Part shown: positions 17,183-26,501 of the stretch, piece by piece
Layout of the letters: every line of letters begins with the position of its first letter
How positions within the stretch are numbered: position 1 is the stretch's first letter
Source: Synechococcus sp. SB0662_bin_14
GTDB lineage: Bacteria > Cyanobacteriota > Cyanobacteriia > PCC-6307 > Cyanobiaceae
DNA length: 56,192 nucleotides
Assembly (NCBI GenBank): GCA_009840445.1
Contig: VXNS01000016.1
Location: 1 to 56,192, forward strand
Direction: 5' to 3'
Notes under the pieces: model-generated
Seen by the model: only the letters and a program-made list of their open reading frames with translations
What the model was told of the DNA's origin: nothing
The model's database searches: none
Made by a program: the position numbers and the translations under genes

Positions 17183-17494
17183 ATGCCTCAAAAACGTGAT
17201 GAGCACCTCCTGGACCTCTTGAGCCTGGGCATCAAGCTTGGTGTGATCCTGATGGCTTCCATCAGTTTCATCAAGCTGGGGGCGGCTCATCATCGCACCC
17301 GTGCCCTCAGCCGGGGGTTGGAAGCCGAGTATGCACGGCAGCAGGAGTTCCTTCTCGTGGCACGCCGCGCCTTTGACGATCTTTTTCAGATTCGTCCTGG
17401 AGGGCGCGCAGGCAAATGGGCTGCGCCCAATCGCCAGCGGGTGGTGTGGGATTCCTCAGCACATCCGGGAGCCCCCAGCACGGGTTCACCATAA
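17183..17494 (+). CDS. Conserved cyanobacterial small membrane protein
   Basis: A 103-residue protein. An N-terminal hydrophobic helix (about residues 12-31, LGIKLGVILMASISFIKLG) is followed by a helical, charged segment and a C-terminal APNRQRVVW motif. The layout suggests a protein anchored once in the membrane with a short soluble helix. I recognise the pattern from hypothetical proteins of marine Synechococcus but know no function. It sits between psaM and por on the same strand, so a role near photosystem or pigment assembly is possible by context. Confidence 0.65.
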   Translation: MPQKRDEHLLDLLSLGIKLGVILMASISFIKLGAAHHRTRALSRGLEAEYARQQEFLLVARRAFDDLFQIRPGGRAGKWAAPNRQRVVWDSSAHPGAPSTGSP

Positions 17495-18607
<1,113 letters not shown>

Positions 18608-18673
18608 GGGCACTCAACACTCGGCACATCCCATCCCTACCTGCTAAGATTGGCGTACAACTTACTTACCGCC

Positions 18674-18892
18674 ATGACAAAAGCCAAGCAGACACAAGGG
18701 TCTTGGGCTTGTTTGAACCCTGCTCCTGGGAATCCGCTGGTTGGTGGTGACAATTTTCCTGCCCGCACCAGTGAAGGCGAAGAAACGCTCAACACAGTAC
18801 AACCACCTGGGTCTGGACCATTGAAAGGCAAAATTCATCTCAGCGAAGACTTCGATGCCCAACTTACCTTTGCTGAACTCTCCCTAATTTGA
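18674..18892 (+). pseudogene. Remnant of Phd/YefM-type antitoxin
   Basis: An open stretch whose last 25 residues (GPLKGKIHLSEDFDAQL) match the C-terminal tail of Phd-type antitoxins, which normally read RxKGKIxIxxDFDAPLP and bind the partner toxin. A fragment SEGEE just before it resembles the end of the DNA-binding part. The middle of the domain is missing, and the ORF ends early at ELSLI. A PIN-domain toxin follows 31 bases later. An internal deletion is the simplest reading. The sequence is AT-richer than the flanking genes. Confidence 0.55.
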
Positions 18893-18923
18893 TGTATTGA
18901 CAGTAATTTGATATGCTGTTGTT

Positions 18924-19303
18924 GTGGCCAAACTCTTGTTGGATACCCATTTGGTTCTCTGGTGGATTGGCGGCGACGTATATCTACCAGAAGCAGTAGT
19001 TAGCCAAGCTCTGGCAAAAATGCATCTGCATTTGTCAGCCAAATTTCACTATGGGAGATGGCCGTCAAGGTGAAACTGGGGAAGCTGAATCTTCCTGTTC
19101 CACTTCAAAAGATGGAACAGGAGGTGGTGCGTCAGGGGTTTCATTGGTTGCAACTCCAAAACTCACACATTCTGGCATTGGAGAAATTAGAAAGATACAA
19201 AGAGCATAAAGACCCTTTTGATCGGTTATTGGTTGCTCAGAGTCGGACGGAGTCCATGAAATTTCTCACTAGTGACAAAGTATTTAGAGACCTATGGGGG
19301 TAA
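18924..19303 (+). pseudogene. Frameshifted VapC-like PIN-domain toxin
   Basis: The two halves of a PIN-domain ribonuclease are in different frames. From GTG 18924 one reads AKLLLDTHLVLWWIGGD with the first catalytic Asp. From about 19016, in a second frame, one reads ASAFVSQISLWEMAVKVKLGKL and then HKDPFDRLLVAQ and FLTSDKVF with the later acidic residues. The shift lies at the A-run 19016-19020, where one extra A would rejoin the frames into a normal toxin of about 127 residues. All other key residues look intact, so the break is either recent or a sequencing error in a homopolymer. It follows the antitoxin remnant. Confidence 0.75.
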
Positions 19304-19361
19304 CATTTGGGGATTATGACCTTTAGTCACATGAGCGCTGGTGAGGGGGTGCCGCCATGGG

Positions 19362-19913
19362 TTAGGGTTCAATCAGCCCAGCAGAGGCCTTCCATATGCA
19401 AGGGAGATGGAACCGCCCTGAGGCCTCGGTATTAGACGACAACTTGCGATTTTCGCCATCAACCTGCCCCGTAAGTTCCAGATAATTACGAATGTTGTCG
19501 CGGTAGTTATCTTTGTAGATGAAGTCCTTTCCAGTGTTGTAAGGCGGATCAATATAGATCAACTTCACCTTACCTGCATAACTCTTTCTGCAAAAGTTTC
19601 AACACCTCCAGGTTGTCACCTTCGATCATCAAATTCTTCGTGGTATCCCAATCGACACTCTCTTCCGGGCAGGGCCTTAGCGTGCCGGTGGAAGGCGTTA
19701 GGGCCAGTTGTCGTGCTTGACGTTTACCGTGCCAGTTGAGGCCGTACTTCTCTTCCCGTTCTTCCACGTTCCCGCCCAGCAGTTGCTTGAGCACGTGGAA
19801 ATCAATTTCCCCTCCGTGAACGCCTCGGGAAACAGGCTCTTGAGGCGCTCCACATTCTTGGCAATGAGATTAGCCGAGCGGGCTTCCGGGTCATTGCCAG
19901 TGATTTCCTTCAT
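19362..19913 (-). pseudogene. Frameshifted, truncated type III Mod-like DNA methyltransferase
   Basis: N-terminal third of an N6-adenine methyltransferase of the type III Mod (beta) group, spread over three frames. Reading from 19913: MKEITGNDPEARSANLIAKN to FTEGK, then a shift near 19803 at a GGGGAAATT run into VLKQLLGGNVEEREE, with LRPCPEESVDWDTTKNL and IEGDNLEVLKLLQK. A second shift near 19575 leads into KLIYIDPPYNTGKDFIY (motif IV) and NTEASGRFH. The rest of the enzyme, including motif I and the target domain, is gone, and no res helicase is present. The gene is dead and is lower in GC than its surroundings. Confidence 0.82.
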
Positions 19914-20054
19914 GGGTTGGGCCTAGTGCTTTGTTGAGCGGGCAAGTGCCTTTAATCATAGGGCACAAAGGGCTGAGGCTGATCCCGTGAAAGCAGAGAA
20001 TGGGAATCCATCTCCCATGATGGGGATTGGCCGTTGCCGGGAAATGGACAGCGT

Positions 20055-21512
20055 TCAGGGTAGGTTGTTGGCCGGTGTTGATGGCGGAGGGGTGGCGGAT
20101 GACCGCGCATCACCCCCCCCATCAGGGTGAGCCATGGCCTGGGGATTCACCACCTGATCAAAACGTTCTGCCGTGATCACCCCCAGGGTCAGGGCGGCGT
20201 CCCGCAAGCCGAGTTGATGGGCATGGGCGTGGAGCGCCACCCGGGCGGCGGTGTCGTAGCCGATTTCCGGCGCCAGGGCGGTGACCAGCATCAGGGAACG
20301 ATCCCGCAGGTTGCCGATGTGGTGCCCGTCCACCTCCAGCCCCTCCACCAGGTGAACCCGCAGGGAACGGCAGCAATCCCCCAACAGGGCCGTGGCATGG
20401 AGCAGGTTGAATCCCAGCAGGGGTTTGTAGACGTTCATCTGCAGGTGGCCGCCGCAGCCCGCCATGGTGACCGCATGGCTCTGGCCCAGCACCTGCACCG
20501 TGGCCATGGCCACGGCTTCGCACTGGGTGGGGTTCACCTTGCCGGGCATGATGGAACTGCCCGGTTCGTTGGCGGGAAGCCGCAATTCACCAAAACCGGC
20601 CCGGGGACCCGAGGCCAGCAGACGAATGTCGTTGACAATTTTGTGAAGGCCCATGGCCAACTGGGCGCCGCGGCTCATCAGGTCCACCAGGGCGTCGTGA
20701 CATCCCATCACGGCAAAGCGATTGGGGGCCACGTGCCAGTTGTGCCCACTCCACCGGCGCAGGTGTTCACACACCAACTCCCCGAAGCCCGTTGGCGCCC
20801 CCAGGCCTGTCCCCACCGCCGTACCACCCAGGGGCAAGGGGTGGAGCCCTGCGAGGGAATGTTGCAACCGCCGCTCGGCATCCTGCAACTGGGCCGCCCA
20901 GCCCCCCACCTCCTGGGCCACCGTCAGCGGCACCGCGTCCTGCAGGTGGGTGCGGCCAATTTTCACCACCTCCGTCCACTGGGCCGCCTTGTTCGCCAAG
21001 GCGGCGATCAACTCCGCCAAGCTGGGCAACAACTGCTGCTGCACACTGTCTGCCGCCGCCAGGTGAACGGCCGCGGGAAACACGTCGTTGGTGGATTGGG
21101 AGCGGTTCACGTGGTCGTTGGGATGGACCGGCCGCTTCTGGCCCCGCTGCCCACCGCCCAATTCCGAAGCCCGATTGGCGATCACCTCGTTCACGTTCAT
21201 GTTGGTCTGGGTGCCGCTGCCGCTCTGCCACACGCTGAGGGGGAATTGACGATCAAAACGGCCGGCCAGCACCTCGTCACAGGCCGCCACAATCCATCCG
21301 CAGCGCTGCTCATCCAGCACAGCAAGCTGGGCATTGCTCAGCGCCGCCGCCTTTTTGATGCGGACCAGGGCATGGATGATCGCCATGGGCATCCGATCCG
21401 CACCAATGGCAAAGCTGCGGATGGCCCGCTGGGTCTGGGCGCCCCAGTAGTGCTGGCCCTCCACCGTGACCGGCCCCAGGCTATCGGTTTCCAAGCGGGA
21501 GGGATCAGCCAT
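20055..21512 (-). CDS. fumC: Fumarate hydratase class II
   Basis: Iron-independent fumarase interconverting fumarate and malate; 485 residues, slightly longer than usual because of a Pro/Ser-rich C-terminal tail. It contains the fumarase/aspartase signature GSSIMPGKVNPTQCE, the substrate-site SGSGTQTNMNVNE, and GRTHLQDAVP with the catalytic His context. The start is ATG 21512 (MADPSRLETD); further upstream the frame runs antiparallel over bioD. It overlaps the bioD stop by 8 bases on the same strand, so the two are probably co-transcribed. Confidence 0.95.
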   Translation of the reverse strand: MADPSRLETDSLGPVTVEGQHYWGAQTQRAIRSFAIGADRMPMAIIHALVRIKKAAALSNAQLAVLDEQRCGWIVAACDEVLAGRFDRQFPLSVWQSGSGTQTNMNVNEVIANRASELGGGQRGQKRPVHPNDHVNRSQSTNDVFPAAVHLAAADSVQQQLLPSLAELIAALANKAAQWTEVVKIGRTHLQDAVPLTVAQEVGGWAAQLQDAERRLQHSLAGLHPLPLGGTAVGTGLGAPTGFGELVCEHLRRWSGHNWHVAPNRFAVMGCHDALVDLMSRGAQLAMGLHKIVNDIRLLASGPRAGFGELRLPANEPGSSIMPGKVNPTQCEAVAMATVQVLGQSHAVTMAGCGGHLQMNVYKPLLGFNLLHATALLGDCCRSLRVHLVEGLEVDGHHIGNLRDRSLMLVTALAPEIGYDTAARVALHAHAHQLGLRDAALTLGVITAERFDQVVNPQAMAHPDGGGDARSSATPPPSTPANNLP

Positions 21513-22224
21513 GGGAAGAGGGCGCCGTTGCCGGCCACCAGCTTGCCATGCCGCTGCTGCGCCACACCTGCTCCAGCACCACCGGCTCCACACAAGGGAG
21601 GCGGGGCACATGGCCCAGGAGGCGGGTGCGGCCCAACTGGGGCAGCACGGTGGCGTTATCGGCAAAGCCGTCCCCGTTGAGCACCAGGCCCAACACCGGG
21701 ATGCGGCGCCGACGCAGGGCCTCCAGACTCAGCAGGGTGTGGTTGATGGTGCCCAGCCCGGCCCGGGCCACCAGCACCACCGGCAGCGCCCATTCCCCCA
21801 TCACGTCAATCTGCAACAGGTGGCGGGTGACGGGCACCAGCAGCCCCCCTGCCAACTCCACCACCAGCGCCTGGTACTCCTCCTCTTCCGGTGGCCAGAG
21901 GCGTTGGCGCTCCAGAAGGATTCCCTCCTGCTCAGCCGCCCAGTGGGGAGAGGCGGGATGTTGGAGGCCGTAGGCCTCCGGCACAATGGCGCTGTCGGGG
22001 CAGCCACTCAGCCTCTGCACCTGCTGGCTGTCACTGGGCTCCGAACTCAGGGGCGGCAAGCCGGCCTGGATGGGTTTCCAATACCGGGCCGCCAAGGCCC
22101 GCACCAGCAGGGCCGAGATCATGGTCTTGCCCACCCCCGTATCCGTGCCCGCCACCACCAGCCGTCGCGGCAGGGCCGTGGGGGTGGCGTCTGGCGAGGA
22201 TTGGGAGGGGGTGGATGGCAGCAT
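21505..22224 (-). CDS. bioD: Dethiobiotin synthetase
   Basis: ATP-dependent closure of the ureido ring of dethiobiotin from DAPA and CO2, the penultimate biotin step. The 239-residue protein begins with a short Pro/Ser-rich segment, then the P-loop VVAGTDTGVGKTMISALL, a KPIQAG substrate motif, and VELAGGLLVPV. The start is chosen at ATG 22224 because the P-loop follows about 25 residues later as in the family; codons further upstream would overlap the divergent methyltransferase. Other bio genes are not adjacent. Its promoter must lie in the 24 bases before the methyltransferase or inside that gene. Confidence 0.9.
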   Translation of the reverse strand: MLPSTPSQSSPDATPTALPRRLVVAGTDTGVGKTMISALLVRALAARYWKPIQAGLPPLSSEPSDSQQVQRLSGCPDSAIVPEAYGLQHPASPHWAAEQEGILLERQRLWPPEEEEYQALVVELAGGLLVPVTRHLLQIDVMGEWALPVVLVARAGLGTINHTLLSLEALRRRRIPVLGLVLNGDGFADNATVLPQLGRTRLLGHVPRLPCVEPVVLEQVWRSSGMASWWPATAPSSHG

Positions 22225-22248
22225 GGGGCGTGGGAAAGTCTTCCTATA

Positions 22249-25041
22249 ATGAACCCCCTTCTCCAGGATTTTTTGAACGCGGCGCCAGGGATCATTGACC
22301 ATGCCGAGGCGCTGGCCCGCACCATGGCCGCCAAGACCCGTCTCCTGCGGGACGCCATGGTTGGGGTCCTGGCAGAGGACAAGGGCACAGGGCCGCTGTA
22401 TGATCTATGGCAAGTCTATCGCCAAGCGTTCATCACAAACCTGTCTGCGGAAGATTTCGCCAATCTACAAGCGCAAACCACAACCTATGGTCTGTTTGCT
22501 GCCCGCTGTAGCCATCCGGCAGGGTCGCCCTTCACCCGTCAATCAGCGGTCTTCAGCACAACCACACCGTTTCTCCAAGACGTCTTTAATCAGGTCACAA
22601 CGCCGGAACTGGATGAACGGATGGCCTGGGTCGTTGATGATCTGGCCCGTCTTCTGGATCAAGCCGATATGGTGGCAATCCTGGAAGACTTCAGACAACG
22701 CAGCCAGCGAGAAGATCCAGTTGTACATTTTTATGAGAATTTCCTGAAAGCCTATGATCCAAAATTAAAAGAAATTCGCGGTGTCTATTATACACCTGAG
22801 CCTGTAGTGTCTTACATTGTGCGCAGTGTGGACCGGCTACTACAGCGCCAGTTTGGGCTGCCTTCTGGTTTGGCGGAAATGCCAGGCCCCAGCGAAAAGC
22901 ACCGTGTGTTCATTCTGGATCCTGCTGCGGGGACGGGAACATTTCTTCGGGAAGTGATTGTTCAAATCCGGGCCACCTTGGAGCAGCAAGGTTTGGCTGG
23001 AGCCTGGCCAGAGTACGTAAAGCAGCACCTGCTCCCCCGACTGTTTGGCTTTGAACTGCTCATGGCGCCCTATGCCATTGGTCATTTGAAATTAGCTCTG
23101 GAGCTGGGAGATCAAAGCCAAAGCCTGCAGCTTGCGCCTGGTCAACGCCTGAACGTCTTTCTCACCAATACTTTAGAGGGTGGCCATCAACAGGTGCAAG
23201 GTGTTCTCCTGGCCCATGCCATTGCGCGTGAAGCTGCCAGCGCTGATGGGATTAAGCGGGAAAAGCCCGTGATGGTGGTGATTGGCAATCCACCTTATTC
23301 GGGACACTCTGCCAACAAGAATCCCTGGATTAATCAGTTGCTACGAGGAAAAGGTGGTGACGGCTCAGCAGGAAGCTATTTCCATGTTGATGGTCAACCT
23401 TTGCAAGAAAAGAACATGAAGTGGCTTAATAATGACTACGTAAAATTCATTCGCTTTGCCCAATGGCGCATCGAGAAAACTGGTGAGGGGATTTTAGCAT
23501 TTGTCACCAGTCACAGCTACCTGGATAGTCCCACCTTTCGTGGGATGCGCCGCAGCCTCGTCGACACTTTTGATGATCTCTATCTTCTAGACCTCCATGG
23601 CGATGCCAGGCGCCGAGAGAGTGCCCCTGACGGTGGAAAGGACATAAACGTGTTTGATATTCAAGAGGGTGTTGCCATTGGTCTTTTTGTCAAGCATGGC
23701 AGCAGCCCTCGCCGGCCGAAGAAAAACGTGTTCTGGGCAGAGCTCTGGGGTGAGCGTGACACTGGCCCCAGCGGGGGGAAGTATGGCTGGCTTGCCGCCA
23801 ATGACGTGAAAACAACACCCTGGAGATGCTTGCTGCCCCATGCTCCCTACTATCTATTTGTACCACGGGACAAAAAGCTGGAGAAAGAATATGAAAAAGG
23901 ATACAAAGTAACCGACATATTTCTGGAACAATCTGTAGGAATAGCCACAGCCCGTGACAAGTTATCAATTCAGTTTGATGTGGATCACTTGAGGCAAGTT
24001 GTGAACGACTTTTCGGAACGTGATGTGGAAGACGCTAGGCAAGTCTATCATTTGGGGAAAGATACCCGTGACTGGTCTATACAGCGAGCCCAGCAAGACC
24101 TGAAAGATTATCCAGAGCAAGATCAGCACATCATAAAAATCCTGTATCGACCTTTTGATCAACGCTTTACCTATTATACGGGACGTGACTGTGGCTTTAT
24201 CTGTAGGCCCAGACGAAAAGTCATGCGTCATATGCTGAATGGTTCCAAACTAGCCCTGTGCATTGGCCGCGCTGGCCAAGCAACGGGTTCAAGGCAATGG
24301 GACGTTGTCTTAGTTTCGTCTAGGCCTAGCAACCTTAATCTTTTTCGGCGCGGTGGCAATTGCCTTTTTCCTCTCTATCGCTATTTTACGGATCAGGGTA
24401 GCCAGACTGGTTCAACCAAAGAGCATAACCTGAATCCAGACTTTATCAGGGCCAGCTCAACTGCTCTCGGCCTGAAATTTGTTCACAACGGCCCAGGAAA
24501 TTTGGTGAGTAGCTTCGGCCCAGAGGATGTTCTACACAGCATCTATGCCGTGCTCCACAGCCCAATCTATCGTCAACGCTACCAGGACCATTTGAAACTG
24601 GATTTCCCCTTTTTGCCCCTGATCAGTAGCCCCGCCCTGTTTGCCGAACTTGTTCGCTTGGGTCGGCAATTGGTGGCACTTCACCTTCTCCAGGAGGAAG
24701 GACAGGACATGCCCACATTTCCACACCCTGGCAATAATTATATTGAAAACGTCTCCTATACACCGCCACAAGATAATCATTCCGGCCAAGTGTGGATTAA
24801 TGCCGAACAATGTTTTTATAGCGTATTTCCCGAAACCTGGACCTCCACCATCGGTGGCTACTGCCCTGCCCAGCAGTGGCTCAAAGATCGCAAGGGGCAT
24901 GGGCTTTCCTTCTCGGACATCCACCACTACCGCCGCCTCTGCGCCGCCCTGGCCACAACGTCTCGCCTCATGGCCGCCGTTGACGCCACCATTGACGCCC
25001 ATGGCGGCTGGCCCTTGGGCGCTCAGCACCACACCCCCTAG
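22249..25041 (+). CDS. Type ISP-like DNA methyltransferase with missing N-terminal nuclease/helicase
   Basis: A 930-residue N6-adenine methyltransferase. An all-helical spacer (1-200) contains GVYYTPEPVVSYIVRSVD, then motif I DPAAGTGTFL begins at residue 224, motif IV is NPPY at 347-350, and a long target-recognition part ends with the type ISP-like QQWLKDRKG and LSFSDIHHYRRLC. Full-length relatives have several hundred residues of PD-(D/E)XK nuclease (and helicase) before the spacer. Here the frame opens in the spacer, only 25 bases from divergent bioD, so the front has been lost. A TATAAT hexamer (22245-22250) overlaps the start codon. GC content is lower than in the flanks. DNA modification without cleavage is the likely activity, if any. 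Confidence 0.8.
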   Translation: MNPLLQDFLNAAPGIIDHAEALARTMAAKTRLLRDAMVGVLAEDKGTGPLYDLWQVYRQAFITNLSAEDFANLQAQTTTYGLFAARCSHPAGSPFTRQSAVFSTTTPFLQDVFNQVTTPELDERMAWVVDDLARLLDQADMVAILEDFRQRSQREDPVVHFYENFLKAYDPKLKEIRGVYYTPEPVVSYIVRSVDRLLQRQFGLPSGLAEMPGPSEKHRVFILDPAAGTGTFLREVIVQIRATLEQQGLAGAWPEYVKQHLLPRLFGFELLMAPYAIGHLKLALELGDQSQSLQLAPGQRLNVFLTNTLEGGHQQVQGVLLAHAIAREAASADGIKREKPVMVVIGNPPYSGHSANKNPWINQLLRGKGGDGSAGSYFHVDGQPLQEKNMKWLNNDYVKFIRFAQWRIEKTGEGILAFVTSHSYLDSPTFRGMRRSLVDTFDDLYLLDLHGDARRRESAPDGGKDINVFDIQEGVAIGLFVKHGSSPRRPKKNVFWAELWGERDTGPSGGKYGWLAANDVKTTPWRCLLPHAPYYLFVPRDKKLEKEYEKGYKVTDIFLEQSVGIATARDKLSIQFDVDHLRQVVNDFSERDVEDARQVYHLGKDTRDWSIQRAQQDLKDYPEQDQHIIKILYRPFDQRFTYYTGRDCGFICRPRRKVMRHMLNGSKLALCIGRAGQATGSRQWDVVLVSSRPSNLNLFRRGGNCLFPLYRYFTDQGSQTGSTKEHNLNPDFIRASSTALGLKFVHNGPGNLVSSFGPEDVLHSIYAVLHSPIYRQRYQDHLKLDFPFLPLISSPALFAELVRLGRQLVALHLLQEEGQDMPTFPHPGNNYIENVSYTPPQDNHSGQVWINAEQCFYSVFPETWTSTIGGYCPAQQWLKDRKGHGLSFSDIHHYRRLCAALATTSRLMAAVDATIDAHGGWPLGAQHHTP

Positions 25042-25394
25042 TCCTCGTCCCCCAACAGGGCCTCAAAGAGGCTGTATTGCTCTTGCTCACGGTCCCCGTC
25101 CCCGTTGTTGGCAGCCCGAGCCTGTTCGCCAGTGCCCTCTGCCCGCTGTTGCTCCAGGCTGCGCATGCGTTCCAGAAGATGGCCGGGGACGTGGCCGTCC
25201 GGGCTGGCGTTCATCAACTCCCCAAAGAGGTGTTCGGGATCCTGGGTTTTTTCCAGGGGGTGCCGGCCCACCGATGGTTGTTGCTGGGCCGATTTGTGGT
25301 CGGACGCCTGATCCGCTGCCGGATCCGGCAGGAGCAGCTTTTGGGGTAATTGCCGCTTCAGGGCCGCGAGACGCTCAAGACTGGTGGGATCCAT
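25038..25394 (-). CDS. Conserved hypothetical protein, acidic and Gln-rich
   Basis: About 118 residues from ATG 25394 (MDPTSLERLAALKRQLP); an in-frame ATG at 25421 is less likely as it would overlap the upstream gene. The N-terminus is a short amphipathic helix, the centre is low complexity, and a conserved-looking block reads LFGELMNASPDGHVPGHLLERM. The end is acidic (SLFEALLGDED). I recognise this block from unnamed marine Synechococcus proteins, with no known function. It follows the pentapeptide protein by 17 bases on the same strand and overlaps the methyltransferase stop by 4 bases in convergent orientation. Confidence 0.7.
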   Translation of the reverse strand: MDPTSLERLAALKRQLPQKLLLPDPAADQASDHKSAQQQPSVGRHPLEKTQDPEHLFGELMNASPDGHVPGHLLERMRSLEQQRAEGTGEQARAANNGDGDREQEQYSLFEALLGDED

Positions 25395-25411
25395 GGTGTC
25401 AGGCGTAGGGG

Positions 25412-25897
25412 TCAGGTGCAACCAAGGGTGTCGCGGGTTGACTGGCCGGTGCTTGGGTTGGTCCCCTCGGCGCGACGGCAGAGAGCGCGCAGTTGATCCT
25501 TCCGCAGGATCACGTTGGTGAAGTCCGCACCGGTGATGTCCACGTCTTCAAACCGTGCATTGAAGGCAAAGGCGTCCTCCAGTCGGGCGTCCCGTAAATC
25601 CGCCCGCCGCAGGATGCCGGAATCCAGGGTGGCCTCCCGCAGATCGGCGCCCCGCAGGTTGGCGTCTTGCAGCTTGGCCCCGAATAAGCTGGCGCCCCGC
25701 AGGTCCGCGTTGCCGAGATCCGCCTCCCGCAGGTTGGTGAGATTAAAGGTGGTGCCCCGCAGATCCTGCCCGTGGAAATCAGCACCGATGAGGGACTGTT
25801 TGGCATAGTCCATGGCGGCCAAGAGGGGTGGCGGCGCCACCAGGCTCACCATCAGGGCAAATCCCACGGCCAACAGACCAGCCAGCAGCGACCCCAT
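25412..25897 (-). CDS. Exported pentapeptide-repeat protein
   Basis: A 161-residue protein with an N-terminal signal peptide (hydrophobic 2-26, likely cleavage after LLAA). It is followed by about 16 tandem A(D/N)LXX pentapeptides such as ADLGN, ADLRG, ANLRG, ADLRE and ADLRD, which form a right-handed quadrilateral beta-helix. A C-terminal helix with a Cys pair (LCRRAEG and LGCT at the end) may be disulphide-bonded. The layout resembles thylakoid-lumen pentapeptide proteins (TL17 type) of plants and cyanobacteria, whose function is unknown. It is upstream of the acidic hypothetical gene on the same strand. Confidence 0.88.
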   Translation of the reverse strand: MGSLLAGLLAVGFALMVSLVAPPPLLAAMDYAKQSLIGADFHGQDLRGTTFNLTNLREADLGNADLRGASLFGAKLQDANLRGADLREATLDSGILRRADLRDARLEDAFAFNARFEDVDITGADFTNVILRKDQLRALCRRAEGTNPSTGQSTRDTLGCT

Positions 25898-26035
25898 CTC
25901 TATTCTCCAGCAGGTGCCAACCCAGGCTACCGGCCTGGTGGGGCTTTCTCTGCCATTGGTGACAAAGCAGGAAAGATCCGCCCGTCACCGGAGGCCGAAG
26001 CGGGGGAACCCTGGGACCAGCCTTGCGCAAACACC

Positions 26036-26407
26036 ATGAGTACGTCCTCCGAGCGGGGCCTGGCCGCAGAGCAGCGGGTCGCGACAGTGCTGACGTTCCA
26101 GGGCTGGGAGGTTCTGGAACGTCGCTGGCGCTGCCGCCATGGGGAGATGGACTTGCTGCTGCACCAGGACGGACGGTTGCTGATCGTGGAGGTGAAATGC
26201 CGCAACGCCGCCGGGCTGGCCTTTGTGGACGGTGCCGGCAACTGTCTCGGCTGGCGGCAACAGCAGCGCTTACGCCTGGCTTTTGGCCTCTGGCTCCAGA
26301 GGTCTCCCCAGTGGAGCCATTGCGGGGTGGCCGTAGCCCTGGCGGTGGTGGTCGGTGATCAAATCTTCTGGACCGGGCTTGGGGATTCCATGGCGGAGCG
26401 GAGATGA
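26036..26407 (+). CDS. UPF0102 (YraN) family protein
   Basis: A 123-residue PD-(D/E)XK-fold protein of unknown function. It has the family pattern GLAAEQRVATVL, then WRCRHGEMDLLLHQDGRLLIVEVKCR, which holds the nuclease-like E-D-EVK residues. The start is ATG 26036; a longer frame upstream overlaps the divergent pentapeptide gene and is not protein-like. YraN members are widespread in bacteria next to housekeeping genes. The acidic residues suggest nucleic-acid binding or cleavage, which is not shown here. Confidence 0.9.
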   Translation: MSTSSERGLAAEQRVATVLTFQGWEVLERRWRCRHGEMDLLLHQDGRLLIVEVKCRNAAGLAFVDGAGNCLGWRQQQRLRLAFGLWLQRSPQWSHCGVAVALAVVVGDQIFWTGLGDSMAERR

Positions 26408-26501
26408 CCTTTCCACCCTGTCCCCTGTACCGGCAGTGCCTTCAGTTGGTGGGACCCCTGGAACGGGGGAACACTAAACTGGCACGAGACCAGGTCTTGC
26501 A

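Noticed and set aside
21466-22248. Extension of the type ISP-like methyltransferase frame by 261 codons upstream
   Set aside because: These codons run antisense through bioD, whose P-loop and other motifs are clear; the translation is Pro/Gly/His-rich without domain character.
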